DNA of 64,000 nucleotides. Source: Cyanobacterium sp. HL-69 (GTDB lineage Bacteria; Cyanobacteriota; Cyanobacteriia; Cyanobacteriales; Cyanobacteriaceae). Both the position numbers and the translations under genes were made by a program. The stretch lies in contig CP024912.1 in NCBI GenBank assembly GCA_002813895.1, forward strand, positions 558,001 through 622,000. Reading direction: 5' to 3'. The notes below the pieces were generated by a model that made no database searches, had not been told where the DNA came from, and saw only the letters and a list, made by a program, of their open reading frames with translations. Within the stretch, counting starts at the first letter, position 1. Each line of letters starts with the position of its first letter. This document shows, piece after piece, positions 1 through 9,146 of this stretch.

Positions 1-212
1 AAATGACAACCGCCATAGTAGCGTTTCCCGGGTAAACCCTCTGCATATTTATTGGTTAAAACAGAACCTTGCGCCGCCATTACCGCAGGGGAGGTAAAGT
101 TTTCACTGGCAATTAATTCTAGGTGAGTTCTTTGGCGTTGTAACTCGTTAGAAATAATTTCCGCTATGGCTGGATCTGTATCGGCTAAATAGTTTAGGTT
201 AGTTTGGCTCAC
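1..212 (-). CDS. glyA: Serine hydroxymethyltransferase, N-terminal part (runs off window start)
   Basis: Reading the minus strand from a GTG at 212 gives about 70 residues containing [19 protein letters not shown] and [15 protein letters not shown], the characteristic N-terminal blocks of GlyA. The enzyme is a cytosolic PLP-dependent protein that interconverts serine plus tetrahydrofolate with glycine plus methylene-tetrahydrofolate. GTG is chosen because an in-frame TAA lies three codons upstream and no ATG lies between. The PLP lysine and C-terminal domain are outside the window. Confidence 0.93.
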   Translation of the reverse strand, partial: MSQTNLNYLADTDPAIAEIISNELQRQRTHLELIASENFTSPAVMAAQGSVLTNKYAEGLPGKRYYGGCH

Positions 213-414
213 TTTAATTTATGTCTTAATTATATGTAATACTTCTATATATGATAATCCATTGTGGAGTACAAATTAATGGAGAATGGAGAATTGATAA
301 TGGATAATAAATAGTTTAGGCGATGGGTAAAAGTGGTGTCATCGAGTTAGCCAAGAGGGAGTAACTTGTTTCAGTTTGAATCGTTTATACTTGTGTGTCT
401 AAGGGTTTAAGGAA

Positions 415-984
415 TCATGCTTTTACTTGTAACCAGCCAAAAATATCCCCTAAAGTGACTTTTACATCTGTGGTGAAATCTGGTACAGGAATTACTTCGT
501 TTTCTGTTTCAAAATAGAGAGGATGGCTATTAATGGTATAGGTGAAAATTAGTTTCTGATTAGGATCAATTAACCATCCCATTTGAGTACCATTAGTGAG
601 ACAATGCACAATTTTTTTTGTAACTAAACTCTGGGATTGATTGGGGCTTAATATTTCAATTATCCAATCAGGAGGCAACAAAAATTGATTAGAAATAGTA
701 CCATCATCATTGACGGGTAAATTTTTCCATTCAAATACTGCTACATCTGGCACAATAGATTTATCGGTAAAGGTGCATCTTAATTCAGGAAAAGCCCATG
801 CAATTTTTGATTTTTTGGTAACACTGTTAATGATGGTAACGAGTTCGCCTTGAATTGTGCTATGTTGTCCTTGGGGCATCAGTTTCGTGTAAATATTTCC
901 CTCTATGTATTCTTGGGCGGGTTGTGTTTCTGGTTGTTGTAAAAATTCTTCTAGGGTAATGGGTTTAGATATGGCTTGAGTCAT
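415..984 (-). CDS. Uma2 family (DUF820) putative restriction endonuclease-like protein
   Basis: A 189-residue protein with the Uma2/DUF820 layout: ITLEEFL near the N-terminus, EYIEGNIY at about 26-33, IVPDVAVFEW at about 77-86 and PDWIIEILSPNQS at about 105-117. The PD...ExL pattern resembles a PD-(D/E)XK nuclease fold. Members are very numerous in cyanobacteria and their role is unknown, although a nuclease activity is inferred from the fold. It stands alone, facing away from dndE. Confidence 0.85.
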   Translation of the reverse strand: MTQAISKPITLEEFLQQPETQPAQEYIEGNIYTKLMPQGQHSTIQGELVTIINSVTKKSKIAWAFPELRCTFTDKSIVPDVAVFEWKNLPVNDDGTISNQFLLPPDWIIEILSPNQSQSLVTKKIVHCLTNGTQMGWLIDPNQKLIFTYTINSHPLYFETENEVIPVPDFTTDVKVTLGDIFGWLQVKA

Positions 985-1150
985 GGCTTTTATGTTTGAA
1001 GGTTGCCAGTGGTAATAATTTTTTATTTTAATACAATAAATTTCAAGGTAATGGTTGCATTGTTTGTGCGATCGCCCTTAAATATCAATATTCCGTTGGG
1101 TTGTTTGAGAGATATAATAGAATCCTATTCTCACCGTATTAAGGAATAAA

Positions 1151-1561
1151 GTGCGCTCGCCCATAGAAAGAATAAAAATATCAAAAAAAGGAAAAGATCA
1201 ACTAATTCGGCTAAAAAGGATCACCAAAATCGAAAACTGGAACGTGCTTTGTCGCTGGGCTTTTTGTCGTTCCATTGCCGAAGAAAATAAACCAACTCTT
1301 TACCCCATCCCTAACGACAGTAACCTCGAAATGACATGGCAAGTATTTGGGGGTGACATGGGAGATATACTATTACTCGTCCTCAAACAAAGATGTCATC
1401 AAGACGGTTTGGGGTTAGATGATGGTACCCTCAAGGAACAATTTTTGCTCCATCTCCATCGAGGTATTGGTTATTTGGTGGGGGATATGAGCTTAAAACA
1501 CATTGAAGATTTTGTTAATTTAAATGTCATCAATCAAGGATCTAATTCTGCCTTTAGATAA
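1151..1561 (+). CDS. dndE: DndE-like protein (DNA phosphorothioation accessory), solitary
   Basis: A 136-residue protein from a GTG start. It matches DndE in the sequence IERIKISKKGKDQLIRLKR, NWNVLCRWAFCRS and the QFLLHLHRGIGYL region. In Dnd systems DndE binds nicked DNA and assembles with DndC and DndD to put phosphorothioate into the backbone. No dndA, B, C or D is near; the cysteine desulfurase at 40731 is far away and looks like a housekeeping gene. It may serve a distant dnd locus or have an independent role. Confidence 0.8.
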   Translation: MRSPIERIKISKKGKDQLIRLKRITKIENWNVLCRWAFCRSIAEENKPTLYPIPNDSNLEMTWQVFGGDMGDILLLVLKQRCHQDGLGLDDGTLKEQFLLHLHRGIGYLVGDMSLKHIEDFVNLNVINQGSNSAFR

Positions 1562-1625
1562 GTGTTAATTCCCCTAACGCTATAATATTGATGATGATTA
1601 TTCCATAATCGATAAAATTACTCCT

Positions 1626-2195
1626 ATGCCACGTAGATCAAAACCTCCCTATTCCTATTCTGAAGCCCCTTCTCGTAAAAGTAAATATGGTAATAGTTCT
1701 CCCAAAAAATCTTCTTTTATAGAAGGATTAAACTATACCATTGCGGCTATATGTGCAGGGATATTTATGTTGGGTATTGGTTTGGGTATTGCCCTAAGTT
1801 CGGGACAAGCCAGTAACAGTCCCAATGTTGCCTCTCGGGAGGTGATTGATAGGGCAGCGCCTAATCCTGAAGTTTGCGTACAATTTGGCGCTAGTGCGAT
1901 GGTATCAGATTTACGGGTATTTATTACCCTCAACCCTTTTAATGTCTATGTTACTCAGCCCACCATGCAACCAGGTTGTGTATTGAGACGCAATAATTGG
2001 TCAATTCTTGAGAAGCAAAACTTGGTAAGTAATGAACAGGTGAAACAGTGTAAAAATAGAATGAATACCTTTGGTTTCACAGGGCCTTTGGAAGCATCAC
2101 CTCGGATTGAATGTATTTATCAAAATGATTCGGCAGGTAATTTATTTTTTAATCGTCCTGGTACGGTTAATCCCAATGACACTGGTAAATTTTAG
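1626..2195 (+). CDS. DUF3172 cyanobacterial membrane-anchored protein
   Basis: A 189-residue protein with a Ser/Lys/Pro-rich basic N-terminus (residues 1-34), one hydrophobic segment (about 37-57, IAAICAGIFMLGIGLGIAL) and a soluble domain with four cysteines (CVQFGAS, PGCVLRR, QCKNR, IECIY). This is the layout of the cyanobacteria-specific DUF3172 family, whose function is unknown. The soluble part is probably on the outer face of the membrane, where the cysteines could form disulfides; that is inference. It lies 64 bp after dndE and 97 bp before glmS. Confidence 0.75.
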   Translation: MPRRSKPPYSYSEAPSRKSKYGNSSPKKSSFIEGLNYTIAAICAGIFMLGIGLGIALSSGQASNSPNVASREVIDRAAPNPEVCVQFGASAMVSDLRVFITLNPFNVYVTQPTMQPGCVLRRNNWSILEKQNLVSNEQVKQCKNRMNTFGFTGPLEASPRIECIYQNDSAGNLFFNRPGTVNPNDTGKF

Positions 2196-2292
2196 AAAAG
2201 ATATTTTATAAATTTTGTTCATCGGGGCATGATTATTTCCGATTTTTTTGTTATGGTCTATAATCATTGACTAATCATTAACGATTAAATTT

Positions 2293-4161
2293 ATGTGCGG
2301 AATTGTAGGTTACATTGGAACTCAGAAAGCAGTTGGTATTCTCATTGGTGGGTTGGAAAAACTAGAATATCGGGGTTATGATTCTGCTGGTATCGCTACT
2401 ATTTATGATCAGCAGTTGACGGCCATCAAAGCGAAGGGCAAACTGCACAATCTCCGCACTAAGTTAGAAAATAATGTTGATTATGCTCAAATCGGTATTG
2501 GGCATACTCGCTGGGCTACCCACGGAAAACCAGAGGAATATAATGCCCATCCCCACGGTGATAATAAGGGAAAGTTTGCGGTGGTGCAAAATGGCATCAT
2601 AGAAAATTACCAAGATTTACGGAAGGAGTTGAAGGAGAAAGGACATAATTTTGTTTCGGATACTGATACGGAGGTAATTCCTCATCTATTAGCAGAATAT
2701 TATAATCCTCAAGGGGATGATCCTTTTATGGATGCGGTGATGAAGACGGTACATCGTTTGGAGGGAGCTTTTGCGATCGCCCTTTTGTGTGCTGATTATC
2801 CCGAAGAATTAATTGTTGCCCGTCAAAACGCCCCTTTGATTATCGGTTTTGGGCAGGGAGAATTTTTCTGTGCTTCGGATGTAACCGCCTTAGTAAACCA
2901 TACTAACGCTGTATTAGCCCTTGAAAATGGCGAAATTGGACGTTTAACCCCCCTAGGAGTAGAGTTATATGACTTTGGGGGTAAAAGATTACGCCGTAGC
3001 CCTAGGGTACTAGATTGGAATCCTGTAACGGTAGAAAAACAAGGTTTCCGCCATTTCATGCTCAAGGAAATCCACGAACAACCTTCGGTGGTGCGCACTT
3101 GTTTGGAGGTCTATTTTAATCCTGATTGGCAGATAAAGGCAACAAAACCTGTTAACCTCAATCTCAGCCCCGAATTATCAGAAGATTTAGAAAATATCCA
3201 AATCGTTGCCTGTGGTACTTCTTGGCACGCTAGTTTAGTCGGTAAATATTTGTTAGAACAAATTGCAGAGATACCTACTTTTGTTCAATATGCGTCGGAG
3301 TTTCGATATTCCCCAGGCCCAATTATGGCGAATACCATGACTATTGGGGTAACTCAGTCGGGGGAAACGGCGGATACTTTGGCGGCTTTGGGTATGGAAA
3401 GACAAAGACGCTCTCGTTTAGATAAACCTTTTCGCCCTCGCATTGTTGGTATTACTAATCGCCCTGAAAGTACCCTCGGTGGTATGGTCGATCAATTAAT
3501 TAACACCTATGCAGGGATTGAAATTGGGGTGGCAGCCACTAAAACTTTTGTGGCACAGGTGATGGCATTTTATGTGTTGGCGTTAGATTTGGCTTGGCAA
3601 AGAAAAACTATCAATCCCGAAAGAATTGACCAAATTTTGGCTGGTTTGTTGCAACTTCCTACCCAGATAGAGAAGATTTTACAAACGGAGGAGTCCAAGA
3701 TTGAGGAGTTGGCGCATAATTTCCCTGAAACTAGAGATTTTGTTTTCCTCGGTAGGGGTATCAATTTTCCCATTGCTTTAGAAGGGGCGCTGAAACTCAA
3801 GGAGATTAGTTATATCCATGCGGAGGGTTATCCTGCAGGGGAGATGAAACATGGCCCCATTGCCCTTTTAGATGCCCATGTACCTGTAGTGGCGATCGCC
3901 ATGGCAGGGAGTGTTTATGAAAAGGTCATTTCCAATGCCCAAGAAGCCAAGGCAAGGGATGCTCGTCTGATCGGAGTTGTACCCCAAAGTTATGATGACG
4001 AGGTATTCCACGATATTTTAAATGTGCCAGAGGTGGAAGAGTTATTGTCCCCTATTTTGGCGGTAATTCCTTTACAGTTGCTTTCCTATTACATCGCTTC
4101 TTTGCGTGGTTTGGATGTGGATCAACCCCGTAATTTGGCTAAAAGTGTTACGGTGGAATAG
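2293..4161 (+). CDS. glmS: Glucosamine-fructose-6-phosphate aminotransferase (isomerizing)
   Basis: 622 residues. The glutamine amidotransferase domain begins with the nucleophile cysteine (MCGIVGYIG) and contains HTRWATHGKP; two SIS sugar-isomerase domains follow (CGTSWHASL at about 307, FLGRGINFPIALEGALKLKE later). It converts fructose-6-phosphate and glutamine into glucosamine-6-phosphate for cell-wall synthesis. The C-terminus reads DVDQPRNLAKSVTVE. The DNA coding for this end is the conserved site that TnsD reads in Tn7, and a Tn7-like element indeed starts 25 bp after the stop codon. Confidence 0.97.
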   Translation: MCGIVGYIGTQKAVGILIGGLEKLEYRGYDSAGIATIYDQQLTAIKAKGKLHNLRTKLENNVDYAQIGIGHTRWATHGKPEEYNAHPHGDNKGKFAVVQNGIIENYQDLRKELKEKGHNFVSDTDTEVIPHLLAEYYNPQGDDPFMDAVMKTVHRLEGAFAIALLCADYPEELIVARQNAPLIIGFGQGEFFCASDVTALVNHTNAVLALENGEIGRLTPLGVELYDFGGKRLRRSPRVLDWNPVTVEKQGFRHFMLKEIHEQPSVVRTCLEVYFNPDWQIKATKPVNLNLSPELSEDLENIQIVACGTSWHASLVGKYLLEQIAEIPTFVQYASEFRYSPGPIMANTMTIGVTQSGETADTLAALGMERQRRSRLDKPFRPRIVGITNRPESTLGGMVDQLINTYAGIEIGVAATKTFVAQVMAFYVLALDLAWQRKTINPERIDQILAGLLQLPTQIEKILQTEESKIEELAHNFPETRDFVFLGRGINFPIALEGALKLKEISYIHAEGYPAGEMKHGPIALLDAHVPVVAIAMAGSVYEKVISNAQEAKARDARLIGVVPQSYDDEVFHDILNVPEVEELLSPILAVIPLQLLSYYIASLRGLDVDQPRNLAKSVTVE

Positions 4162-4166
4162 TTTTA

Positions 4167-4184
4167 GGGTGGGCTTTACCCACC
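4167..4184 (+). terminator. Hairpin after glmS, probable terminator
   Basis: GGTGGG-CTTTA-CCCACC forms a 6-bp GC-rich stem directly after the glmS stop codon. The expected T-tract is only TTTG because the transposon end begins three bases beyond the stem, so the insertion may have replaced the original T-run. Confidence 0.6.
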
Positions 4185-4196
4185 TTTGTAGCATGG

Positions 4197-4273
4197 TAAT
4201 AAAGTTGTATAACTTTTAATAAAGTCGTATATTAAAAAATAAAGTTGTATAATTTCAAGTAGAGTTGTATAAC
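4197..4273 (+). repeat. Right-end TnsB-binding array: four sites at 20-bp spacing
   Basis: Four direct copies of a 17-bp motif (consensus TAATAAAGTTGTATAAC) start at 4197, 4217, 4237 and 4257, exactly 20 bp apart and beginning 10 bp inside the terminus. A partial inverted copy lies at 4278-4290, between the array and the tnsA start. Tn7 right ends carry four abutting TnsB sites over about 90 bp, so the function is inferred by analogy. The inverted copy could allow TnsB to repress the tns promoter. Confidence 0.85.
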
Positions 4274-4317
4274 TTTGTTCGACTTTATTAAAAGAAAGAT
4301 TTTACTCACAAACTGCC

Positions 4318-5118
4318 ATGGCTCGAAAAAAAAGTGATTGGTCACAAAATAAACTGAGTCGATACTTACAAGAAGGTAGAGGAAAAGGAGAGGGAAAAAA
4401 TTATGTTCCTTGGAAAAAAATTCAAGATTTTCCTTCTTGTGGCCGTTCTTCGAGAATATCTGGTTGGAAAACAAATAGAATTCATCACTTCTTTTCTGAT
4501 CAAGAGAAGAAAATGTTTTTCTTGCTAGATTGGTCGGACATTGTTTTCGACATTAAAGAACATTATCCTCTCCAAGATTTAGAACTAGCAATGAAGATTG
4601 CAGATCAAATGGGAATAAAGTATCCTATTGATTCTCAGTCAAGCACTCCTTATATTCTCACAACAGATTTTATGATTTCTATTAAGACTGATGAGGGAAT
4701 AACTGATGTCGCAAGAACTATTGTAAGTTCTTCTGAACTTATTAAGAAAAGGAAAGTTGAGCTTTTGGAGCTAGAAAGAAGGTATTACCAAAATTTTAAT
4801 ATTAACTGGGGAGTAGTGACGGAAAAAGGTATATCAAAAATATTTGCTCAAAATATAGAGTGGGTTCACTCTAGTTACAACCTAGATGATACACAACAAA
4901 ATATTAAGACTTTAAAAACAATTCTTAAAGAAGAACTCAATCGCAAAAACAAAAGCATACAAGAAATTACCTCTGATCTTGATAATGTGATGAATTTGGA
5001 GCTAGGAACTTCGCTTTCTGTTTTTAAACATTTATTAGCCAGAAAGGAAATTTATTGTGATATGAGTTCGAGGAAAATTTCTACAAAATTCTCAACAAGT
5101 TTCATCCAAATAAAATAA
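4318..5118 (+). CDS. tnsA: TnsA endonuclease-like transposition protein, catalytic motif altered
   Basis: 266 residues, similar along the whole length to Tn7 TnsA: EGRGKGEGKNYVPW near the N-terminus, DIKEHYPL (E81), TTDFMI (D117) and ELERRYYQ. TnsA cuts the 5' strands at the transposon ends so that Tn7 moves by cut-and-paste. Tn7 needs an acidic pair plus a Q-x-K motif; here the aligned segment around 132-140 reads ARTIVSSSE, giving T134-I-V136 with no lysine nearby. The C-terminal half, which contacts TnsC in Tn7, is present. The gene is first in the tns operon, 15 bp before tnsB. Confidence 0.88.
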   Translation: MARKKSDWSQNKLSRYLQEGRGKGEGKNYVPWKKIQDFPSCGRSSRISGWKTNRIHHFFSDQEKKMFFLLDWSDIVFDIKEHYPLQDLELAMKIADQMGIKYPIDSQSSTPYILTTDFMISIKTDEGITDVARTIVSSSELIKKRKVELLELERRYYQNFNINWGVVTEKGISKIFAQNIEWVHSSYNLDDTQQNIKTLKTILKEELNRKNKSIQEITSDLDNVMNLELGTSLSVFKHLLARKEIYCDMSSRKISTKFSTSFIQIK

Positions 5119-5133
5119 ATATTTATCAAAGTT

Positions 5134-7413
5134 ATGGATCACGAGATTTTCGTTAACGATTTAATTAAATGGGAATCAACTAACAATGATTTTGCTGGAG
5201 TTGTAGAAAGAGTTTTATGGATTGATGAAGGGTATACAATCGCATTTATGTTGAATATCGAGTCAACCAAAGGATTTCCTCGTACTTTTTCTGTATCAGG
5301 CTTAAGAGAGGCTTTAAAACGAGGAGAGGCAAAAAAATTAAAAAAAGATCCTTGGTTCAAGATTATTGTGGAAGAAAATTTGTCAGATAAGGAAAAAGAC
5401 ATTCGGGATCATGCTTGGAATATTATAGAGCCAATAATTACACAAGAACCAGATATATATGATAGGAGTACGCGAGGAAATTTAGTTACACAAATAATAG
5501 AAAAATATAATCAAGGACGAGATAAAAATAAGTTAACAATAAGAAGTGTTCATAAATATTTAAGAAGATTTTGGCAGAGGGGAAAAATAAAAGATGCTCT
5601 TCTTCCAGACTATGCCAATTCAGGTGGTAAAGGGAAAACAAGACAATTGGGAACAAAAAAACGAGGAAGACCGAGAAAATTCAAAAACGTCCAAGAAATA
5701 GGCGAAGGAATAAATATTACAGAACAAGATAGACAGATATTTAGAATCGCAATTAATAAATATTATCGAGATTCCAAGAAAAATTCCTTACCAAAAGTAT
5801 ATAAATTAATGGTTAAGGAATATTACACAGAAAATTATCAAATAGATGAAAATAATCATCCACAGCCTATCCTAGTTCCTTCCGAAGAAAGACCAACGTT
5901 AGATCAATTTCGCTATTGGTATGAAGTCGAAAATAAAGATGTAAAGAAAGATATTACATCACGTCAAGGAAAGAAAAATTTTGATTTAAAATATCGTGCG
6001 ATCAAAGGTTCGTCCAAACAAGAAACCATTGGTCCTGGCTCTCGTTATCAAATAGATGCTACTATCGGAGACGTTTACTTGGTGTCGAAATATAACCGTA
6101 GCTGGATTATTGGCAGACCCGTTATTTATGTTGTAATTGATGTTTTCAGTCGTATGATAACGGGGGTTTATGTTGGTTTAGAAGGTCCTTCGTGGATCGG
6201 AGCAATGATGGCATTAGTTAATACGGCATCAAACAAAAAATCATTTTGTCAAAAATTTGGTATAGAAATAGATGAATCAGAGTGGTGTTGCCATCATTTA
6301 CCTGAGTGCATTCTTGCTGATCGAGGAGAATTTGCCGGTATGGGGGTGGAAACGATGATTCCTAATTTAGGAATTAGGATTGAAAATGCTGCTCCTTATA
6401 GAGCCGACTGGAAAGGTTTAGTAGAACGTCACTTCAGAGTTATTCACGATCATGTAAAACCCTTTTTACCTGGTTATATTGACAAAGATTTTCGTCAGCG
6501 AGGTGCTAGAGATTATCGTCTTGATGCTCAACTAGATATTGATCAATTTACAGAAATTATCATTGAATTAATTCGCTATCATAATAGTCATGAGTTAACA
6601 AACTACAACAGAGACGAAGAAATGATAGCTGATGATGTTCAGCCAATTCCCATAGACTTATGGAGATGGGGAATTAAAAATCGCTCTGGGAAATTACGCA
6701 CTGTTGACGAAGAACTTCTTAAATTTAATCTAATGCCCACCTCTAAGGCAACTATTACGGAGCGGGGGGTTAAGTTTAAGTCTATGTACTATGTCAACGA
6801 AAAAGTTGTTAGGGAAAGATGGCGAGAAAAAGCTAGAAGTGGGATGCTTTCTAAGGAAGAAAAATACATTACAGTATCCTATGATCCACGACAAACAGAT
6901 TTTATTTATCTTTCCTCTTCCGAAGACAACAGTTTTGAAAAACTAGAGCTATTCGATCCTGATGAACGCTACGCCAATAAAACGATGTTTGACATTGATT
7001 ATTTAATTGAATATGAAAAATTGCAAAGGAAAAAACGAGAGACAAATCAGTTGCAAAAGGAGGTGAATTTAATGTCAAAGATAGAAAGCATTACAGCTCG
7101 TGCTATGGAAGAAACTGCCAAATATCAAGATGATAGCTTGAGCAATTTACAAAAAACCTCCAATATAAGGGAGTATAGAGCATTAGAAAAAGAAAAACGC
7201 CGTCAAGAAGAAGCATTCGAGCTAAAAAAAGAAGAAGAGCAAGATCAAATAATGGTTGAGACAAAACCGAAGTCATCTCTTGAGGGCAAACAAAAACTAT
7301 CAGATAATAAACAGATAACATCGACTCCATCATCTTCCAGTCAACCAAATCGGTTAGAACTACTGAAACGAAAAAGACAGGAAAAACTAAATAAATCAAG
7401 GGGAGATAAGTAA
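5134..7413 (+). CDS. tnsB: TnsB DDE transposase
   Basis: 759 residues. An N-terminal DNA-binding region (about 1-200, with the basic run KKRGRPRK at about 182-189) precedes an RNase H-like integrase core. The catalytic triad is visible: D308 in YQIDATIGD, D396 in LADRGEF and E431 in GLVERHF, with D-x34-E spacing. The protein joins the 3' transposon ends to the target and binds the end repeats. The last 150 residues are charged and low-complexity; in relatives the tail touches TnsC. The gap to tnsC is only 2 bp, suggesting translational coupling. Confidence 0.93.
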   Translation: MDHEIFVNDLIKWESTNNDFAGVVERVLWIDEGYTIAFMLNIESTKGFPRTFSVSGLREALKRGEAKKLKKDPWFKIIVEENLSDKEKDIRDHAWNIIEPIITQEPDIYDRSTRGNLVTQIIEKYNQGRDKNKLTIRSVHKYLRRFWQRGKIKDALLPDYANSGGKGKTRQLGTKKRGRPRKFKNVQEIGEGINITEQDRQIFRIAINKYYRDSKKNSLPKVYKLMVKEYYTENYQIDENNHPQPILVPSEERPTLDQFRYWYEVENKDVKKDITSRQGKKNFDLKYRAIKGSSKQETIGPGSRYQIDATIGDVYLVSKYNRSWIIGRPVIYVVIDVFSRMITGVYVGLEGPSWIGAMMALVNTASNKKSFCQKFGIEIDESEWCCHHLPECILADRGEFAGMGVETMIPNLGIRIENAAPYRADWKGLVERHFRVIHDHVKPFLPGYIDKDFRQRGARDYRLDAQLDIDQFTEIIIELIRYHNSHELTNYNRDEEMIADDVQPIPIDLWRWGIKNRSGKLRTVDEELLKFNLMPTSKATITERGVKFKSMYYVNEKVVRERWREKARSGMLSKEEKYITVSYDPRQTDFIYLSSSEDNSFEKLELFDPDERYANKTMFDIDYLIEYEKLQRKKRETNQLQKEVNLMSKIESITARAMEETAKYQDDSLSNLQKTSNIREYRALEKEKRRQEEAFELKKEEEQDQIMVETKPKSSLEGKQKLSDNKQITSTPSSSSQPNRLELLKRKRQEKLNKSRGDK

Positions 7414-7415
7414 AA

Positions 7416-9137
7416 GTGAACCAATTGGATTTTGAGAATAAGTACAGTTATTACGATTGGATTGATATTTCCCATGGTACTAGAGGGGCGATCGCCAAAT
7501 ACCGTACTTTTCATCAGAAGGAATACAACGATAATCCCATGATTAAGACTTTGCCTCCCATTTTTTCCCAAGAAAGATTTATTGAACTGGTAGCTAAATA
7601 TCCTGATTTTGACCCTGGGGAAAGAAAATATGAAGCCGAGGAACGATTCCACTTTATTGAAAGATTATCAAGGTATTTCGACCCCATTGCCAAAACCCTT
7701 GATTTACAACAAACAATTTCAGTTTTACTAATGAGTGGCTACATTGGTAGAAATCTAATTAAACCCGAATACGCACGAAAATCAAGAGAAATATATGACT
7801 CCATCCAAGCAAAAGATGGTCATAATTTGGAAAACTATGTGACGATAATTCCTACTCCCACAACGGCATCGGGCTTGACCATTATAGGGGAATCAGGATT
7901 AGGAAAATCAACAAATCTAGCAAACATCTTAGAAGTATATCCACAAGTAATTGTCCACCCCCAACATAACGTTAGCCAAATTGTATGGCTTAAAGTCGAT
8001 TGTCCTCATGCTGGTTCTCTCAAAGGTTTATGTACCGATATATTTTTAGCTATTGATAAATTGCTCGGAACAAATAACTTCAAAAAATTTGGTTCAAGGG
8101 GTAACTCAGAAGATTATATGTTGGCACAAGTTGCCCAACTTTCTCATACTCATCATTTAGGACTATTGGTAATTGATGAAATGCAGAACTTGGCAAATTC
8201 CAGACGAGGAAGAGACGATCTTCTTAATTTTTTAGTCAAAATGGATAATGTAATTGGAATACCTGTAATTAGAGTGGGAACAAATGAGGCAGAACCAATT
8301 TTAACGGGGAACTTTAGAAATGCTCGAAGGGGAACAGGAGAGGGAGCAATCCGTTGGAAAAGAATGGAAAATAACGAGGACTGGTTATTATTTGTTGAGG
8401 GAATGTGGGAATATCAATGGACAAAAACAAATGTTGCTTTTACCAAAGAAATCAGTGATGTTCTTTATGAAGAAACTCAAGGAATTATTGACATACTAAT
8501 CAAACTTTATAAAATGCTTCAATGGCGTGCAATTTCTTTGGGGGGAGATGAAATAATTACAACAGATTTAATTCGTCAGGTTGCACAGGATGGCTTATAT
8601 TTGGTTAAACCAATGCTTGAGGCGATTCGGTCTGGAAACCTCATACAAATGAAAAAATACCGTGATATAGCTCCTTTGGATGTCTTAGAATATCGAGAAA
8701 AATGTCTGAATCAGACTAATTTTGAGGATTTAGCTCAAATACGGAGATTACAAAGAAAGCAACAAAAATCACAATCCATGTCTCCACTTCTCAAGCAGAT
8801 TATCAGTCAATTATTAGAGCTTGATGTTGATGCCCACAAAGCAAAAATTTTGGCACAGAAAATTATTCAAGAAAATCCTGATGAAGATAATATTTCCAAG
8901 TTAGTTAATTTAGCTTACAAGATCGCCATAGATGGAGAATCTTATCAGGAAGCGAATAAGGCTAAGACAAAAAAAGCAAAGATAGTAAAACCTGATCCAG
9001 AGTACATTGAAAATGACATGAGACTCTTGTTACAACAATCCCAAGCAGAAAACTTTTCTGTTTATGAGAAATTTATGGAAGTTGGGATCGTGAAAGATAC
9101 TCCTCAAGATGACTTTTATTTAAGTTATGCAGAATAA
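7416..9137 (+). CDS. tnsC: TnsC AAA+ ATPase, transposition regulator
   Basis: 573 residues from a GTG start. Walker A is GESGLGKST at 158-166 and Walker B is LLVIDEMQN with D254-E255. TnsC forms ATP-dependent rings on target DNA that recruit TnsA and TnsB after marking by TniQ/TnsD. It is longer than V-K CAST TnsC proteins and closer to Tn7 TnsC. The C-terminal 130 residues are charged and may hold the TnsA/TnsB contact region. tniQ follows 9 bp downstream. Confidence 0.92.
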   Translation: MNQLDFENKYSYYDWIDISHGTRGAIAKYRTFHQKEYNDNPMIKTLPPIFSQERFIELVAKYPDFDPGERKYEAEERFHFIERLSRYFDPIAKTLDLQQTISVLLMSGYIGRNLIKPEYARKSREIYDSIQAKDGHNLENYVTIIPTPTTASGLTIIGESGLGKSTNLANILEVYPQVIVHPQHNVSQIVWLKVDCPHAGSLKGLCTDIFLAIDKLLGTNNFKKFGSRGNSEDYMLAQVAQLSHTHHLGLLVIDEMQNLANSRRGRDDLLNFLVKMDNVIGIPVIRVGTNEAEPILTGNFRNARRGTGEGAIRWKRMENNEDWLLFVEGMWEYQWTKTNVAFTKEISDVLYEETQGIIDILIKLYKMLQWRAISLGGDEIITTDLIRQVAQDGLYLVKPMLEAIRSGNLIQMKKYRDIAPLDVLEYREKCLNQTNFEDLAQIRRLQRKQQKSQSMSPLLKQIISQLLELDVDAHKAKILAQKIIQENPDEDNISKLVNLAYKIAIDGESYQEANKAKTKKAKIVKPDPEYIENDMRLLLQQSQAENFSVYEKFMEVGIVKDTPQDDFYLSYAE

Positions 9138-9146
9138 AACTAACCC

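Noticed and set aside
4197-4290. Four regularly spaced repeats looked at first like a tiny CRISPR array
   Set aside because: The units are 17 bp with only 3-bp gaps, matched in inverted form at the other end of the element; they are TnsB-type binding sites, not repeat-spacer units.
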